Shown here piece after piece: positions 29,874 to 31,538 of a stretch of 31,538 nt of DNA (its first letter is position 1; the number at the start of each line of letters is the position of its first letter). The stretch comes from SOJZ01 sp964556565 (GTDB lineage: Archaea; Thermoproteota; Bathyarchaeia; Bathyarchaeales; Bathyarchaeaceae). The stretch lies in contig CAZKWF010000020.1 of assembly GCA_964556565.1 (NCBI GenBank), positions 1 through 31,538 on the forward strand, written 5' to 3'. Position numbers and translations under genes: made by a program. Below the pieces are notes generated by a model. That model saw nothing but the letters and a program-made list of their open reading frames with translations. It was not told where the DNA came from and made no database searches.

Positions 29874-31439
29874 TTACATTGATTCTTTAAGGAGTTCCAA
29901 AATGTCTATCACAGCAATTCTATCTTCTACATCTAACACTTTCACGGCGTCCTCTAGAGTTGTTACACAGAATGGACAGGCTGTGGTTATAACCTCAGCA
30001 CCGAGTTCTAGGGCTTCTCTAATGCGATTTACAGAAGGCCTCTTTTCAGGAGTTGCATCCTCGGTCCAAACTCTCCCAGCTCCTCCACCGCAGCAAAAGC
30101 TATTCTCTTTTGTTCTCTTCATCTCAACAAGTTCTAAACCATTTATTGACTCTAGAATCTGCCTTGGAGTATCGTATATTTCATTACGTTTGCCTAGGAA
30201 GCAAGGATCATGGTAGGTAACCCTCTTCTTAACAGCTTTGGAAAGTTTGAGTTTACCGTGCTCGATGGCTTCGGCGACAAATTGTGTATAGTGCTGAACT
30301 TGAAGCCCAACATCGCTGTAGGGCTTGTCATTCTTGAAAGTATTGTAGCAGTGTGGTGATAAAGTTACAATTCTTTCCGCATCAAACTTGTCAAACATGG
30401 ATATGTTATGTTCAGCGAGAGTTTCGAATAATCCTTTTTCTCCGAGTCTAAGTATGTGGTCTCCGCAACACCATTCTTCTGTGCCGAGGGTTGCGAAGTC
30501 AACTCCTAGCTTATTGAAGAGTGAAGCCATGGATCTGGCGATTTCTTGATTTCTCGGGTCATAGGCTGTCAAGCAACATACAAAGTACAAGATGTCAGCC
30601 TTCGTGACTGTTGGAAGTGTTCTAATTTTCAAATCTTTAGCCCATTCCATTCTTTTGGTTGGATGCATTCCCATCGGATTATGATATTTGAAAGTGCTTG
30701 TGAGCACGTCCATGGCGGATCTTGGGATGAAGCCTGTTTCTACTATGAGGCTGCGTTCATCAACTATTGAAGATGATGAGTCGACCTCTTTCGGACAGAA
30801 TAACGTGCAAGAGTTACAGGAAGTGCATAGCCACACGTTGTCAGTCATAGGCTTCAATCGTTCATCTGAACCTTCATCCCTTGAATCGGAGATAAACCGA
30901 TAATTAGTGGCCAAAGTTGAAGGCCCGAGAAACATTTCGTCTATTGCGGCTGGACAGGCTGAGTAGCAGATGGAGCATTTTGTGCATAGCGTTAAGTCCC
31001 AGTACCTCTTGAGATCTGTTGGCATTTGGACAAATTCATTGGGCTTCTTAAGCTTTTCTTCAGTTTTTATCAAAAATGTTTTGATTCTATTGTACGTGTC
31101 AAAGAATGGTTTGATGTCAACGATCAGATCTTTTATGATGGGCATATTAGAAAGAGGCTCTATGATTAGCGAGTCAGATTCGAGGTGGAGCACCTGCGTA
31201 TAACAGGCTAACATGGGTGTTCCATTGGCTACGATCCCGCAGCTTCCACACTGTCCCATTCTGCATGAATGCCTAAATGCAAGTGTCTCGTCAAAATTAT
31301 CTTTGATGTACATTAGAGCATCAAGTAGGGTCATTCCCTTGCGAACAGGCACCTTAAATGCTGACATGTAATGTCTTTTTTGTTGAGGATCAAAGCGGTG
31401 TATCTTAAATTCAACGATTTTCTCTGCTTCAGAGTTCAC
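29874..31439 (-). CDS. tfrB: fumarate reductase/succinate dehydrogenase iron-sulfur subunit, TfrB-like
   Basis: This 521-residue fusion joins an SdhB/FrdB domain to CCG domains. The N-terminal [2Fe-2S] site is CRMGQCGSCG with a later cysteine (Cys59, 64, 67, 79). Two 4Fe-4S sites follow: CTKCSICYSACP (about 150) and CTSCNSCTLFCP (about 205). The C-terminal half carries the HdrB-type CCG motifs EWCCGD and FCCGGGAGR plus HDPCFLGKRNE. This layout is that of methanogen TfrB, the thiol:fumarate reductase subunit that couples thiol oxidation to fumarate reduction, and of related archaeal succinate dehydrogenases. The start is GTG 31439 with GGAGGTG five bases upstream, 11 bases after the flavoprotein stop. 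Confidence 0.92.
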   Translation of the reverse strand: MNSEAEKIVEFKIHRFDPQQKRHYMSAFKVPVRKGMTLLDALMYIKDNFDETLAFRHSCRMGQCGSCGIVANGTPMLACYTQVLHLESDSLIIEPLSNMPIIKDLIVDIKPFFDTYNRIKTFLIKTEEKLKKPNEFVQMPTDLKRYWDLTLCTKCSICYSACPAAIDEMFLGPSTLATNYRFISDSRDEGSDERLKPMTDNVWLCTSCNSCTLFCPKEVDSSSSIVDERSLIVETGFIPRSAMDVLTSTFKYHNPMGMHPTKRMEWAKDLKIRTLPTVTKADILYFVCCLTAYDPRNQEIARSMASLFNKLGVDFATLGTEEWCCGDHILRLGEKGLFETLAEHNISMFDKFDAERIVTLSPHCYNTFKNDKPYSDVGLQVQHYTQFVAEAIEHGKLKLSKAVKKRVTYHDPCFLGKRNEIYDTPRQILESINGLELVEMKRTKENSFCCGGGAGRVWTEDATPEKRPSVNRIREALELGAEVITTACPFCVTTLEDAVKVLDVEDRIAVIDILELLKESM

Positions 31440-31450
31440 GCAAACACCTC

Positions 31451-31538
31451 CTAATAGGCTCTTGCGGCTGGAGGCCACTTGGTTATCGTGATCGGGATAT
31501 ACTCAAGCCTAGGTCCGGCTCTTGTGTAGTATGCTAGA
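31451..31538 (-). CDS. tfrA: fumarate reductase/succinate dehydrogenase flavoprotein subunit, 3' end
   Basis: Only the last 28 codons are in the window, ending in TAG at 31451. They read LAYYTRAGPRLEYIPITI then TKWPPAARAY, which matches the conserved C-terminus of SdhA/FrdA/TfrA proteins ending in a W-P-P element. The FAD-binding and catalytic parts lie outside the window. It is upstream of TfrB in the same operon, with the TfrB ribosome binding site overlapping its 3' end. Confidence 0.75.
   Translation of the reverse strand, partial: LAYYTRAGPRLEYIPITITKWPPAARAY

Overview
The window is archaeal chromosomal DNA. It encodes archaeal ribosomal proteins eS1 and uS15, three KEOPS proteins (Kae1, Bud32, Pcc1), a TFE-beta/RPC39-type transcription factor with a cysteine cluster, four pilin-like proteins with class III (type IV prepilin) signal peptides, winged-helix regulators of the archaeal HTH_45 type, and TATA-box promoters with some apparently leaderless genes. 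The mix of TFE-beta, HTH_45 regulators, PKD/CARDB surface proteins and a TfrAB-type fumarate reductase suggests an uncultivated anaerobic member of the Thermoproteota (TACK), possibly Bathyarchaeia. That placement is inferred from gene content and was not tested with a tree.

Layout. 1-938: 3' end of a PKD-repeat surface protein with a C-terminal membrane anchor. 1274-2463 (minus): a winged-helix protein overlapping a ParA/MinD-type ATPase. 2567-5227: small accessory genes (a possible 39-residue membrane protein, two HTH_45 regulators, a 65-residue helical protein, a coiled-coil protein) and a decayed gene with three in-frame stops. 5466-7039: a two-HKD phospholipase D-family protein divergent from a DUF1508 protein. 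7383-9026: an exported CARDB-like protein with a structured leader.

9243-19466 is a surface-appendage region. A minus-strand operon runs pilin, coiled-coil protein, Roadblock/LC7-plus-barrel protein, second Roadblock-like protein. Next to it lie a winged-helix regulator, a probable 36-residue four-cysteine protein, a secretion/pilus ATPase (12468-14081), its TadC/ArlJ-like membrane platform, two further pilin-like proteins, and a large convergent pilin-like protein carrying inserted beta-sandwich modules. Together they look like a type IV pilus with its own regulatory layer. Roadblock proteins control small GTPases that set pilus polarity in bacteria, so their operon with a pilin is the most interesting feature of the window.

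19570-29084 is mainly information processing: nucleotidyltransferase and eS1; seryl-tRNA synthetase; a uS15 - DHH phosphoesterase - Pcc1 operon; an Lrp/AsnC regulator; a Kae1 - Bud32 - ITPase operon (KEOPS t6A synthesis plus nucleotide-pool cleaning); and, divergent from Kae1, TFE-beta followed by an RlmE/FtsJ-type rRNA methyltransferase. The 576-base gap upstream of the Lrp gene contains a strong three-way-junction RNA candidate behind its own TATA box. 29114-31538 holds a rhomboid protease and the iron-sulfur subunit (with the end of the flavoprotein subunit) of a thiol:fumarate reductase or succinate dehydrogenase-like enzyme.

Several gene starts were set by Shine-Dalgarno spacing rather than by the longest open frame. 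A recurring TTACGA / CGTAAGAC element beside TATA boxes links several accessory promoters. No tRNA, rRNA, CRISPR array, insertion sequence or integrase was recognised.
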